Assembly: GCA_033557465.1 (NCBI GenBank)
Contig: CM066033.1
Location: forward strand, 1,241,751,523 to 1,241,815,522
Source of the DNA: Ichthyophis bannanicus
Taxonomy: Eukaryota > Chordata > Amphibia > Gymnophiona > Ichthyophiidae
Length of the DNA: 64,000 nt
Reading direction: 5' to 3'
Under the pieces are notes generated by a model. The model worked only from the letters and a program-made list of their open reading frames with translations, did not search any database and was not told the DNA's origin. Every line of letters begins with the position of its first letter. Within the stretch, counting starts at the first letter, position 1. This document shows positions 1 to 8,851 of this stretch, piece after piece. Both the position numbers and the translations under genes were made by a program.

Positions 1-310
1 TCAGCTTCTGCTCCCTGATTGGGGTTACACAGCCCAGCAGAAATTCATCTGTCCTGCTAATTGAACTCCAGCCTAATTGGGGCTGTCTGAGATGGGGAGG
101 AGTCAGCTCCATTTGAAAAGCAGCTGCCTTCAGGTAAGTAAAGAGCTAACTGTCATCAGCTTCTGCTCCCTGATTGGGGTTACACAGCCCAGCAGAAATC
201 CATCTGTCCTGCTAATTGAACTCCAGCCTAATTGGGGCTGTCTGAGAGGGGGAGGAGTCAGCTCCATTTGAAAAGCAGCTGCCTTCAGAAATCTGGCTAA
301 GGGAAGGAGA
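1..310. repeat. 155-bp tandem duplication
   Basis: Two nearly identical copies of a 155-bp unit start at positions 1 and 156; the second loses similarity near 290. They differ by only a few substitutions. Each unit contains the words CAGCCTAATTGGGGCTGTC and GCAGCTGCCTTCAG, and the first copy continues into GGTAAGTAAAG, which resembles a splice donor on the plus strand. The array may extend left of the window, so the true copy number is unknown. I do not recognise the family. Confidence 0.8.
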
Positions 311-326
311 GGAGCCCTTCCTAAAC

Positions 327-699
327 CGTCAAAGACAACCCCAAGATTGCAAGCAGAGGAAACAGGAAGGAGTAAAGAGTTATCCACAGAGACTGACAAA
401 GGAGGAAGAGGAGAGGAGGTTTTAGGGCAAAAAGTAAGAAGTTCAGTCTTGGCCATGTTCAATTTCAAGTGGCAGTGAGACATCCAGGCAGCAATGTCAG
501 AGAGGCAGGCAGAGATCCGGGTCTGGATTGCCGGAGAGATTTCAGGCGTAGAGAGGTAGATCAGAGAGTCATCAGCATAAAGATGGTACTGTAAGCCATG
601 GGAAGAGATAAGCGCACCAAGGGACTGGATATATAGAGAGAAAAGGAATGGACCCAAGACAGATCTGTATTGTTTTGTACAGATTTGCAATGTTTTCAA
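327..699 (-). pseudogene. L2-clade LINE reverse transcriptase fragment
   Basis: The minus strand reads through the central reverse transcriptase of an L2-type LINE. It contains a Y-A-D-D catalytic box ([10 protein letters not shown]) followed by the typical L2 stretch ending in [11 protein letters not shown]. Similarity stops near 327, where unrelated tandem repeat sequence begins. The same family is present, also antisense, at 50026-50406, so at least two copies of this LINE lie in the window. The fragment has no start and covers only part of the domain; it is a dead piece. Confidence 0.8.
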
Positions 700-1062
700 C
701 TTTCATTCTCTGCATAAATAAGCTTGTTTGTATTACGTGCAATCCCAAATCTAATCAACTTTAGAAGGGCATTGAAACACCACCTTTTCTGCGAATGCTA
801 CCCAAATAAAGATGCATCATCCTGACCTTCCCAAAATTAGCCCTGCGTCCAATATATAATTATGTTCTCTAATGTAATTTATACCATGTAAATAATTCTA
901 TGTTTAAATATGTGTAAATAGTTCATTTAATTTTCTGACCATCCAAGTTTAACTGTAGTTTTACGGTTAACCCACCGTAAAACATAATTGTTCCATGTAA
1001 ACCGCACTGATATTGAAGAGCGCGGTATATAAGAGAAATAAAATAAATAAATAAATAAAATA
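700..1062 (+). mobile_element. L2 LINE 3' end
   Basis: This is the C-terminal coding remnant and 3' UTR of an L2-type LINE. The tail at about 995-1062 has the pattern GTAAACCGC...GCGGTATATAA followed by an AATAAATA microsatellite. The same tail is seen at 6565-6628 and, more diverged, at 4590-4658, 11889-11960, 38280-38357 and 62590-62648. Confidence 0.75.
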
Positions 1063-1074
1063 TCAAAAAAAACC

Positions 1075-1962
1075 TGAGTTCACCCCAGTGCCAACAATCT
1101 GTTTAAACAACACTCAACTCTCAGTTAAACTGGAAGTTAAATACCTAGGTGGATAAAACCCTCAGCATGGAACCCCACCTAAAACAACTAAACAGAAGCA
1201 TATTCTTCAAATTAAGGATTATACAACCACTAAGAAATCTCATTGAGCTGAATGTCTTTAAAGCAGTAGTCCAAGCCCTCATAACACCACATTTCAACTA
1301 CTGCAATAGCCTACTGCAGGGAATACTCAAAAAGACAATGAGCATATTAGAAATGGCCCAAAATGTCACAGCCAGAGTCATAATGAAAGCATGACTCACA
1401 GACCACATTACACCTATCCTATATGAGCATCACTGGCCCCCAATTTCCTCCAGAGTAAACTAATACATAACATAGCCCCCCCCCCCCACCTCTCATCCCT
1501 CATCCAACTACAATCAACCACCAGAGCCAGAAGAACTCCCAAACAAAATTCTCTCATATGCAAAACCAAACAATTCACTAGCAATAGGGCCTTTACATAC
1601 ATAGCCCCTTCACAATGGAACTCCCTCCTGGAAACACTAAGAGCAATTAAAGACTTGCAATCATTCTGTAAAGAATTAAAAACCCCACCTAATCAAAGAA
1701 CATTACACCAGCCCCAACACCAAAAGTTTATAAAGTTTGCCCCTTTTTCCTCCCCCTCTTCTCCCCCATTCCCTACCCACCCCAACCCCTCAGTCACCAT
1801 TCCAGCCCACTCAACGTTGCTACATTCAAATCGTTGTTTATGCATTTCAGTCATAATTTGCTGGATATACCTATAAGAATGCCTACTTCGTATCTCAAAA
1901 TGTGATAATGTACAGAGTTCAAAGTAAATAGTTAACTATTAAACCTCATTAATACTATACTT
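1075..1962 (+). pseudogene. L2 LINE C-terminal fragment
   Basis: Plus-strand translation gives the post-catalytic reverse transcriptase region of an L2 LINE: the LK..R.IQPLRNLI pattern, then QALITPHFNYCNSLLQG, then AQNVTARV. Frameshifts and a poly-C run at about 1478 break the frame. The segment lies directly against a DIRS gag remnant at about 1965. Confidence 0.7.
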
Positions 1963-1964
1963 AC

Positions 1965-2445
1965 GTGAGCAGTAGGACCTCTTCTGTCCTTCGCTCTGCA
2001 AACTTCTGGAAAAGGAGGCTGGGTTCATAGTAGACCTGGAGAGGGCTGCTTTATAATGATAGCAGCCTCTGGAGCCTTGTCTCTGAAGAGATTTTATCCA
2101 TGGCACGGCACATTAGTGAGCTGCTCCTGCACACTGGGCTGTAAGTCTGAAGCCCAGAGATATGAGAGTTTCCAGGCGCCAATAATCATTGCAGAGGCTC
2201 TCGATGCCATATCAACAATATCATAGGTAGCTCAGACCATGTATTTTTCACACTCCTTCCCTTGTCCCACTAGGGAGCAGAATTGTGAGACCTTCTCTGG
2301 AGGGAGAAATTCCACAAATTCCTCTAGGCTGTGCACGGAAGAGCAGGTAGGACACCATGTGAGCATGGCATTCTGATAAAAATTTCTCCCAAAAGAATTT
2401 ATGGAATGAACTCCCCTCAAAACTCTGCTTAGAATCCTCTTACAT
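1965..2445 (-). pseudogene. DIRS-like gag remnant, C-terminal part
   Basis: On the minus strand, degenerate translation shows AYDIVDMASRASAMIIGAW, then a stretch like LQPSVQEQLTNVPC, then a Phe-Arg-Asp-Lys region. The same organisation (AYDGFESSTLVAAAGIGA, then EKLLEVPC, then LFAKP) occurs in the gag of the more complete DIRS element at 27004-27480. I read this as the C-terminal gag of a second, older DIRS copy whose N-terminal parts lie at 4655-5486 and 6629-6935, displaced by later insertions. Confidence 0.65.
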
Positions 2446-2457
2446 TAAACTTATAGC

Positions 2458-3685
2458 CATAAGAACATAATATATGCCATACTAGATCAGACCAAGGGTC
2501 CATCAGTCCCAGTATCTTGTTTCCAACAGCGGCCAATCCAGGTCACAAGTATCTGTCAGGTTCTCTAAAAAGTATAAAGATTACATTCTGCTTATTCCAG
2601 GCGTGAGCAGTAAATTTCTCTGGTCCTCTTCAATAATGGTTTAAGGACTTTTCCTCCATAAACTTATTCAAACCTCTTTTAAACCCTGCTACACTAACAA
2701 CTTTTAATACGACCTCTGGTAATGAATGATTACGTGTTGAGTGAAAAAATATTTTCTCCAATTAGTTTTAAAAGTGCTACATTGTAGCTTCATTATGTGT
2801 CCCCTAGTCTTTCTACTTATCGAAGGAGTAAACAACGTTTTACTCATTCCACTCCATTCATTATTTTATATACCTCTATCATATCTCCCCTCAGCTGTCT
2901 TTTTTCCAAGTAGAAGAGCCCTAAACTTTTAAGTCTTTCCTTGTTGTGATATCCTTCCATCCCCTTTGTCATTTTGATGGCTCTTCTCTGTATATACCTT
3001 TTCTAATTCTGCTATATACTTTATAAGATATGGTGACTAGGACTGCACACAATATTCAATGTGGGGTTGCACCATGGAATGAGACACAGGCATTGTAATA
3101 TCCTTCCTTTTATTCTCCATTCCTTTCCTTATGATTCCTAGCATTCTATTTGCATTCTTGGCCACTGCTGCACACTGGACAAAGGGTTTCAATATAGTAT
3201 CCATGATGACGCCTAGATCCTTTTCCTGGGTGGTGATTCCTTATGTGGAAACTTGCATTTTGTAGCTGTATTTTGTAGCTGTATTTTGGGTTGTTCTTCC
3301 CTAACAGCATAACTTTGCACTTGTCCACATTAAATTTCATCTGCCATTTGGACACCCAGTCTCCCAATTTATCAAGGTCCTCTTGTAATTTTTCACAATC
3401 CTCTTGTATTTCAACAAGTTTGAGTAATTTTGTGTCATCTGCAAACTTGGTCACCTCACTAGTTATTTCTATTTCCAGGTCATTTATGAATATGTTAAAA
3501 AGCAGCAAGTCCAGCACAGATCCCTGAGATACTACATTATTCACCTTTCTCCATTGAGAAAATTGGTCATCTAGCCCTGCTCTCTGCTTTCTATCTTTTA
3601 ACCAGTTCCTAATCCACAATAGTACACTGCCTCCTATTCCATACCTTTTTAATTTCCTCAAATCTCTCATGAAGGTCCTATTTCA
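2458..3685 (-). mobile_element. CR1-clade LINE, 5'-truncated copy
   Basis: This is a minus-strand CR1 fragment. Its 3' end is the CATAAGAACATAA repeat at 2458, and it includes the 3' part of the reverse transcriptase at 3146-3670 with an F-A-D-D box (KFADDTKLLKLV). The coding part is interrupted by stops and by an altered SGVPQGSVLG motif that reads NVVSQGSVLD. Sequence detail places it in the same 3' subfamily as the fragment at 61640-61935. It sits between two pieces of a DIRS gag remnant. Confidence 0.85.
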
Positions 3686-3794
3686 TAGTTTTTCATCTCT
3701 CCTTACAGATAATGTAGATGCCTGATATGCTTACTCTAGCTGTCTAACTCTGGAATGTCTCTTCCTTTCCCTCAGTTACTTCTGTTTGCTATGG

Positions 3795-4492
3795 GCCTGA
3801 TTCTGTCATGGATGTCTGGGCCCTCTGTGCGCCCGGTCAGAACCGGATGCACAGAGTTAGACGGGATTCTGATCCCGCGGGGCACATCTAGCCCCATGGG
3901 ATCAGAATTGCATCCAGTCCTGTATTTGTAGGCAAGGACCCCGATCCTGGTCAGCCTGCATGTATAGGCCTTGCCTGGCTAACTCAGTCAAGGCTCCTGA
4001 ATGGAGCCACAGCACCATGGCATCCAGTTGCCATGGCACCACAGCTCCATTCAGAAGCCGTGATCCCCGGCCGCCAGAAAATAATCTTCATTCCCTGCAG
4101 CCCGACCCCCCAATCTGGCCTCCCAAGGCCAGGGTCGGGCTGTGGGGAATCTCCTCTACCCCCTCCCGCCTTTGCTGCACCCTGGGCCTGCCAGAACCAC
4201 ATCTAGGGGAACTTATTCCACCTCAGAGGTCAAATAAGTTCCCTGTTTAGGCAGCTGGCCCCAGACATACAGGGCTGACATTGGAATCGGCCCTGTATGT
4301 CCAGGGCAGCAGACCACCCACTGCCCACCCTAACTCTGCCCCCCCCCCCCACCATCCCTTTCCCACCCCCGTCTAACCTCCTTGTACAATGTGTGGGGAA
4401 GTTAGTCGGGATCAGCAGAGGGGCCAAATAGTAGGGATGGACATCCGAACAGGATGTCCATCTCTACTATTCATGGCTCGGAATGACCCTGT
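3795..4492. repeat. GC-rich multi-hairpin repeat, copy 1
   Basis: This is a roughly 700-bp GC-rich block made of hairpins in series. Perfect or nearly perfect arms pair at 3866-3876/3898-3908, 4098-4108/4132-4142, about 4207-4217/4233-4243, 4265-4275/4290-4300 and about 4429-4446/4452-4469. A weaker stem around 4004-4047 makes a sixth. Reverse-oriented copies lie at 17965-18575 and 63552-64000. No protein is encoded. It probably interrupts an L2 3' end (remains at 3690-3795 and 4493-4658). I do not recognise the family. Confidence 0.7.
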
Positions 4493-4658
4493 ATCTGTTT
4501 ATATGCTTCTTCCTAATTTTTCTTGCTGTGAATGGTTCTATCTTTTTATTAGTCAATAGAGTTCCTTACCTAATTTTTTTTTATTTGTTTTCATTGTAAA
4601 CTGCTTTGTTGGATCAAAGAGCGGTATATCAAATTTTAATAAACTAAACTAAACTAAA
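4493..4658 (+). mobile_element. L2 3' tail
   Basis: The 3' UTR of an L2-type LINE ends in the GTAAACTGC...GAGCGGTATATCAAATTTTAATAAA pattern and an AAACT microsatellite. It lies flush against DIRS gag sequence at 4658. Confidence 0.65.
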
Positions 4659-5486
4659 TCCCTGGGGGCACTGAAGAGTGCCACTTGGAACTTTTAGCCC
4701 CATTGAGAGTGGATTCGATGACTATAGAGTGGTGTGGAAGCTGGAGCTTCTCAAATCTGGGAGCCTTCTGAACTCTGTTCGTAGAGTTGACCTTCTTGCT
4801 GACAGGAGGCACAGAGAGAGGGATCTCACACATTCTGATCTGCAGCCTCTGAAGGATGCAGTGCATGGGCACTGTCACTGCTTCCTTTGGAGGATCTGGA
4901 TGCTGGAAGTTTTTTAACTCTCTGGCCCTGGGTTCCTCCTTAGTAAGCAACTTAAATGGAATAGCACTAGCCATTTGCCTAACAAACTCATGAAAGGACA
5001 TATCCTCAGGAGGCAACTTGCACTGCTCATGAGGTGGAGAACAGTCTCACTGAAATTTGAGAGACTTCTCTTCCAAGAAATATTCAGAATTGAAATCAGT
5101 AATCGAAGAACATGCATTCTATGACCCCATGGATGTATGAGTCTCTGCCTGGATTGACTTCCACTAGCAATAGGTGTCAGAGCTCCTCTAGGAGTGTTGG
5201 CACAACCATGGGCACTGGTGTTTGGGAAACCATTCTGCCTCTAACATACTGGACACCAAAATTGGTCAGGCATGGTCAACCCTTCAAGGTCTTGATGTCA
5301 ACCCATCTCCTGCAGGCGGGCACAGAGTTTTGAGAATCAACTCAATGCTGCAATGCTACAACTTCAGAACTGTCAGAGTTGTCAGCTCTCACGGAGACAG
5401 TATCAGCATGAACTTCTCCTCCATTCTTTTAACCAAGAGCTCCTCGAGGGCTGCCATGTGCAAAGATATGGTGGTCCTCATCAGTG
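4655..5486 (-). pseudogene. DIRS-like gag remnant, middle part
   Basis: Minus-strand residues beginning PPEDMSFHEFVRQMASAI align by eye with PPEGISFLVFVRDMARAL in the DIRS gag at 27490-28029. Matching downstream motifs follow: a KEEP/EEEP region, then TVPMHCILQRLQIRM versus TVPVPQILSRLLLRM. Identity is roughly half, so this is a different and older DIRS copy. At 5486 it is cut by an L2 insertion and resumes at 6629 after a possible 7-bp target duplication (ATCAGTG). Confidence 0.7.
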
Positions 5487-6628
5487 TTGATCAATGTTAA
5501 ATGTATGATATACGCAGATGATATCCTACTTTATTTACCTTTTTCCACAATACAAATGGATTTACTGCCCATAATAAAGTGCTTTGATGCAGTCTCAGAG
5601 TGGCTTCTCTCACAAAACCTCTGCATCCAACACAAGAAAACTGAGGTTCTCTTTGTTACAAGAGACCCCAACTTCATTCCACCATCACATATAAGTGTTA
5701 AGGGAGCTGATCTATCCACCAAAGAAACAATAAGATATCTCGGAGTCACGCTGGACCACCGTCTAGATATGAAATCACACGTAAACAATATTGTAAGAGC
5801 TGTATACTTCAAGATACGCACACTTAGGCATTTACGCTCATTACTGGACCCAGAGGATTTCAGAACCATCTTCCAAGCACTCATCTTGCCGCATTTTGAT
5901 TTCGCCAATTCAATTCTACAAGGTCTCCCACAATCCACCCTAAGTTCTCTACAACTTGCTATGAATTCTGCTGCAAGGGTTCTACAAGGAGCGTCCAGGA
6001 ATGATCATGTGACACCAATCCTCAAGCAGCTTCACTGGCTCCCAATACAAGCCAGGCTCCTATTCAAAACACTGATTCTCACGTACAAAGCCATCCATGG
6101 CTTGTCAGCCAATTCACTAACTGACCTCATACAAACTGTACCACCAATAAGATCCAGAAGACAATCATCACTAAACACTCTAACAATGCCAAAGGCCATA
6201 ACAACTTGCAGCCGATCAACAGCGAATAGAGCCTTCATGTTTTGCGCCCCAAAACTCTGGAACTCCCTACCACCTGACATACGTGCTTTAACCGATCTAA
6301 CCCAGTTCAGAAGAGCCCTAAAATTTAACCTATTTATCAAATTTTACCATACATAAAGTTCAAAAGAATAGCCTTACCACAAAGTTAACCACAATCTCCT
6401 CCTGACCCTTGCACTACTGCTATTTTATGTAAATAGTTTTTTCATGCTATAGAACTAATTGAATATTTATTCTATGTATATAGTTCTCCCATGTTATTCA
6501 AGTTTATACTCCTGTTATATGTAATACCGAACAGCCTGTTGTTCTGGTCTTTGTGTTCATCTGTAAACCGCGCTGATTATAAATAGTGCGGTATATAAAA
6601 AACTGAAATAAATAAATAAATAAATAAA
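5487..6628 (+). mobile_element. L2 LINE inserted in DIRS gag remnant
   Basis: This is a 5'-truncated L2-clade LINE. An open frame at 5484-6356 (290 codons) covers the reverse transcriptase from the Y-A-D-D box (MIYADDILLYLPF) through the C-terminal region, ending in a pattern like RAFMFCAPKLWNSLPPDIR. The open frame suggests a fairly young copy. The 3' UTR ends in a GTAAACCGC...GCGGTATATAA stem and an AATAAATA tail. ATCAGTG occurs at 5480-5486 and again at 6629-6635, consistent with a short target duplication. The endonuclease and the N-terminal half of the reverse transcriptase are missing, so it cannot move on its own. Confidence 0.85.
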
Positions 6629-6935
6629 ATCAGTGCAATTGGAATTGATTGAGGAGTATCAGCAGGCTGATCACAGTCCTGTGGAGGATATTGTGGCCCC
6701 TCTGATGGCATGGAGGATGCAGCTGCCCTCATGCTGGAGCCTGCTTTAGGAGGTTGTGCATCACTCAATTCCCTGGTGCCCTCGCATTGTGCTTTGATGA
6801 ATCCTAATGACGGTACAATGAAGTCTCTGATGCTTGACATCAGAGGCTCTCAATGCTTTCAAAGTCAAAGATGGATCCTTCCTCTTCCTCTAGATAAGAA
6901 TCAGTAGATCAATTGCAGGACATCCTTCTGGTACT
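6629..6935 (-). pseudogene. DIRS-like gag remnant, N-terminal part
   Basis: This is minus-strand, low-complexity coding-like sequence rich in Ser, Pro and Gln (for example ASSMPSEGPQYPPQDCDQPA). It continues the gag remnant of 4655-5486 across the L2 insertion. The assignment rests on continuity at the insertion point and on position relative to the conserved gag motif, not on a strong motif of its own. Confidence 0.45.
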
Positions 6936-6938
6936 CGG

Positions 6939-8579
6939 TTGACTGTGCTTCTCGTCACAACATTTCAACCTTTTTGTTCTGTGTTCACAGATGAAGAACC
7001 AGGAGCAGGACCTCAGAAAACACCCACAAATAGGAACAGAAGCGAGGGACATCTTGAACAATTTTCAGAAGACTGTGTTCATGAGAAACTAGCTCAACTT
7101 AAAGTAGACAAAGCGATGGGATCGGATGGGATACACCCTAGAATACTGAGGGAACTTAGGGACGTTCTAGCAACTCCACTGACTGACCTTTTCAATGCCT
7201 CGTTGGAGTCGGGAGTGGTGCCAAAGGACTGGAGAGAGGCACATGTGGTGCCTTTACACAAAAGCGGAAGTAAGGATGTGGTTGAAAACTACAGGCCGGT
7301 TAGTTTAACTTCGGTGGTGAGTAAATTATTGGAAACGCTGCTGAAAGAGAAAATAGTGAGGTTTCAGGAGTCCAGCGGATTACAGGATCCGAGGCAGCAT
7401 GGATTCACCAGAGGCAGGTCTTGTCAGACAAATCTGATTGATTTCTTTGACTGGGTGACCAGGGAGTTGGACCGAGGGAGAGCTCTAGATGTGGTGTATT
7501 TAGATTTCAGTAAAGCCTTTGACACTGTTCCTCACAGGCGACTTATAAACAAACTGAGCACCCTAGGGATGGACCCGAAAGTTACTGCTTGGGTTAGAAT
7601 TTGGTTGGGTGGGAGGCGACAAAGAGTACAAGTAAATGGAGCTCACTCTGAGGAGAAGGATGTTACCAGTGGTGTGCCCCAGGGATCTGTCCTTGGTCCG
7701 ATTCTTTTTAACATCTTTGTTAGTGATATAGCGGAAGGGCTGTCGGGTAAGGTTTGCCTCTTTGTTGATGATACCAAAATCTGCAATAGAGTAGACACCC
7801 AGGAAGGTGTAGATACCATGAGGAGGGATCTAGCTAAGCTTGAAGAATGGTCTAGAATTTGGCAGCTGGGATTTAATGTTAAAAAATGTAAGGTCATGCA
7901 TTTGGGCTACAGCAATCCAAGGGAGCAATACAGTATAGGAGGTGAAGTACTTTTGTCCTCTAAAGAAGAGCGGGACCTAGGCATGGTTGTGTCTGATGAT
8001 CTTAAAGTAGCTAAACAGGTAGAAAAGGCGACGGCAAAAGCTAGAAGGATGCTTGGGTGCATACGGAGAGGAATGGCTAGCAGAAAAAAGGAGGTGATAA
8101 TGCCTCTGTATAAGTCTTTGGTGCGACCTCATTTGGAGTATAGTGTGCAATTCTGGAGACCGCACCTTCAAAAGGATGTGAACAGGATGGAGTCGGTGCA
8201 GAGGGTGGCTACTAAAATGATTAGTGGGCTTCATTATAAAGCATATGATGACAGACTGAAGGATCTTAATATGTACACCTTAGAGGAAAGGCGGGATAGA
8301 GGTGATATGATTGAGATGTTTAAATACCTCCGTGGCATAAATGTTCAGGGAGAGAGCCTCTTTCAATTGAAGGCAAGTTCTGCTACGAGGGGACATGGGA
8401 TGAGGGTGAAGGGAGATAGATTCAGGAGTGATATGCGGAAATATTTCTTTATGGAAAAAGTGGTGGATCCGTGGAATAGTCTCCCAGTGGAGGTGGTAGA
8501 GATGAGGACAGAAACTGAATTCAAAAAAGCATGGGACCAACACAGAGGATCTCTAAAGGTAAAAAGTGGACTGTTGTAG
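6939..8579 (+). CDS. CR1-type LINE reverse transcriptase (ORF2 C-terminal portion)
   Basis: The frame is open for 546 codons and encodes most of a non-LTR reverse transcriptase, the enzyme that copies the LINE RNA at the nicked target. Visible blocks in order are: the linker, with VDKAMGSDGIHPRILREL near residue 55; NYRPVSLTSVVSKLLE near 115; QHGFTRGRSCQTNL near 150; YLDFSKAFDTVPHRRL near 185; SGVPQGSVLGPILFNIF near 245; the catalytic box FVDDTKIC near 275; and the CR1 C-terminal region PHLEYSVQFWRPHLQKD near 395. The catalytic box is F-V-D-D rather than the usual F/Y-A-D-D. The apurinic-type endonuclease is missing because the copy is 5'-truncated, and the first 15 or so residues are flanking DNA. 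The open frame implies a relatively recent insertion. It is not a host gene. Confidence 0.85.
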   Translation: MTVLLVTTFQPFCSVFTDEEPGAGPQKTPTNRNRSEGHLEQFSEDCVHEKLAQLKVDKAMGSDGIHPRILRELRDVLATPLTDLFNASLESGVVPKDWREAHVVPLHKSGSKDVVENYRPVSLTSVVSKLLETLLKEKIVRFQESSGLQDPRQHGFTRGRSCQTNLIDFFDWVTRELDRGRALDVVYLDFSKAFDTVPHRRLINKLSTLGMDPKVTAWVRIWLGGRRQRVQVNGAHSEEKDVTSGVPQGSVLGPILFNIFVSDIAEGLSGKVCLFVDDTKICNRVDTQEGVDTMRRDLAKLEEWSRIWQLGFNVKKCKVMHLGYSNPREQYSIGGEVLLSSKEERDLGMVVSDDLKVAKQVEKATAKARRMLGCIRRGMASRKKEVIMPLYKSLVRPHLEYSVQFWRPHLQKDVNRMESVQRVATKMISGLHYKAYDDRLKDLNMYTLEERRDRGDMIEMFKYLRGINVQGESLFQLKASSATRGHGMRVKGDRFRSDMRKYFFMEKVVDPWNSLPVEVVEMRTETEFKKAWDQHRGSLKVKSGLL

Positions 8580-8648
8580 TTGTTGATATGGAAGGACAGA
8601 CTAGATAGGCCATGTGGTCTTTTTCTGTCATCATGTTTCTATGTTTCT
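6960..8648 (+). mobile_element. CR1-clade LINE, 5'-truncated, well preserved
   Basis: This LINE copy keeps the reverse transcriptase and 3' UTR. It ends at 8633-8648 in two copies of the 8-bp unit ATGTTTCT, the kind of short terminal repeat that CR1-clade LINEs carry instead of poly-A. The 5' break lies close to 6960, within a motif like CSVFTDEEPGAG. Older copies of the same family (called LINE A here) are at 35840-39445 and 39545-40945. Confidence 0.85.
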
Positions 8649-8851
8649 AAATACAGATGACATAAAAAGAGAGCATAAGAACATAAGAACATAAGATATG
8701 CCATACTGGGTCAGACCAAGGTCCATCAAGCCCAGTATTCTGTTTCCAACAGTGGCCAATCTAGGTCATATGTACCTAGCAGTTTCCCCAAGAGACACAA
8801 AAGTTCCACAATGCTTGTACTGGGTCAAGCATTGATATCTTCGGTCACTTC

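Noticed and set aside
131..145. Splice donor of a real exon in the first tandem unit
   Set aside because: GTAAGTA fits a donor, but the second unit is not followed by the same sequence and no coding frame or acceptor supports an exon.
6939..8579. A 546-codon open frame that could be taken for a host gene
   Set aside because: It contains all reverse transcriptase blocks of a CR1-type LINE and ends in LINE 3' UTR; it has no introns and has older copies in the same window.
8674..8698. CRISPR-like or satellite array (8-bp repeats)
   Set aside because: The two to three short units are the terminal repeat of CR1; there are no spacers.
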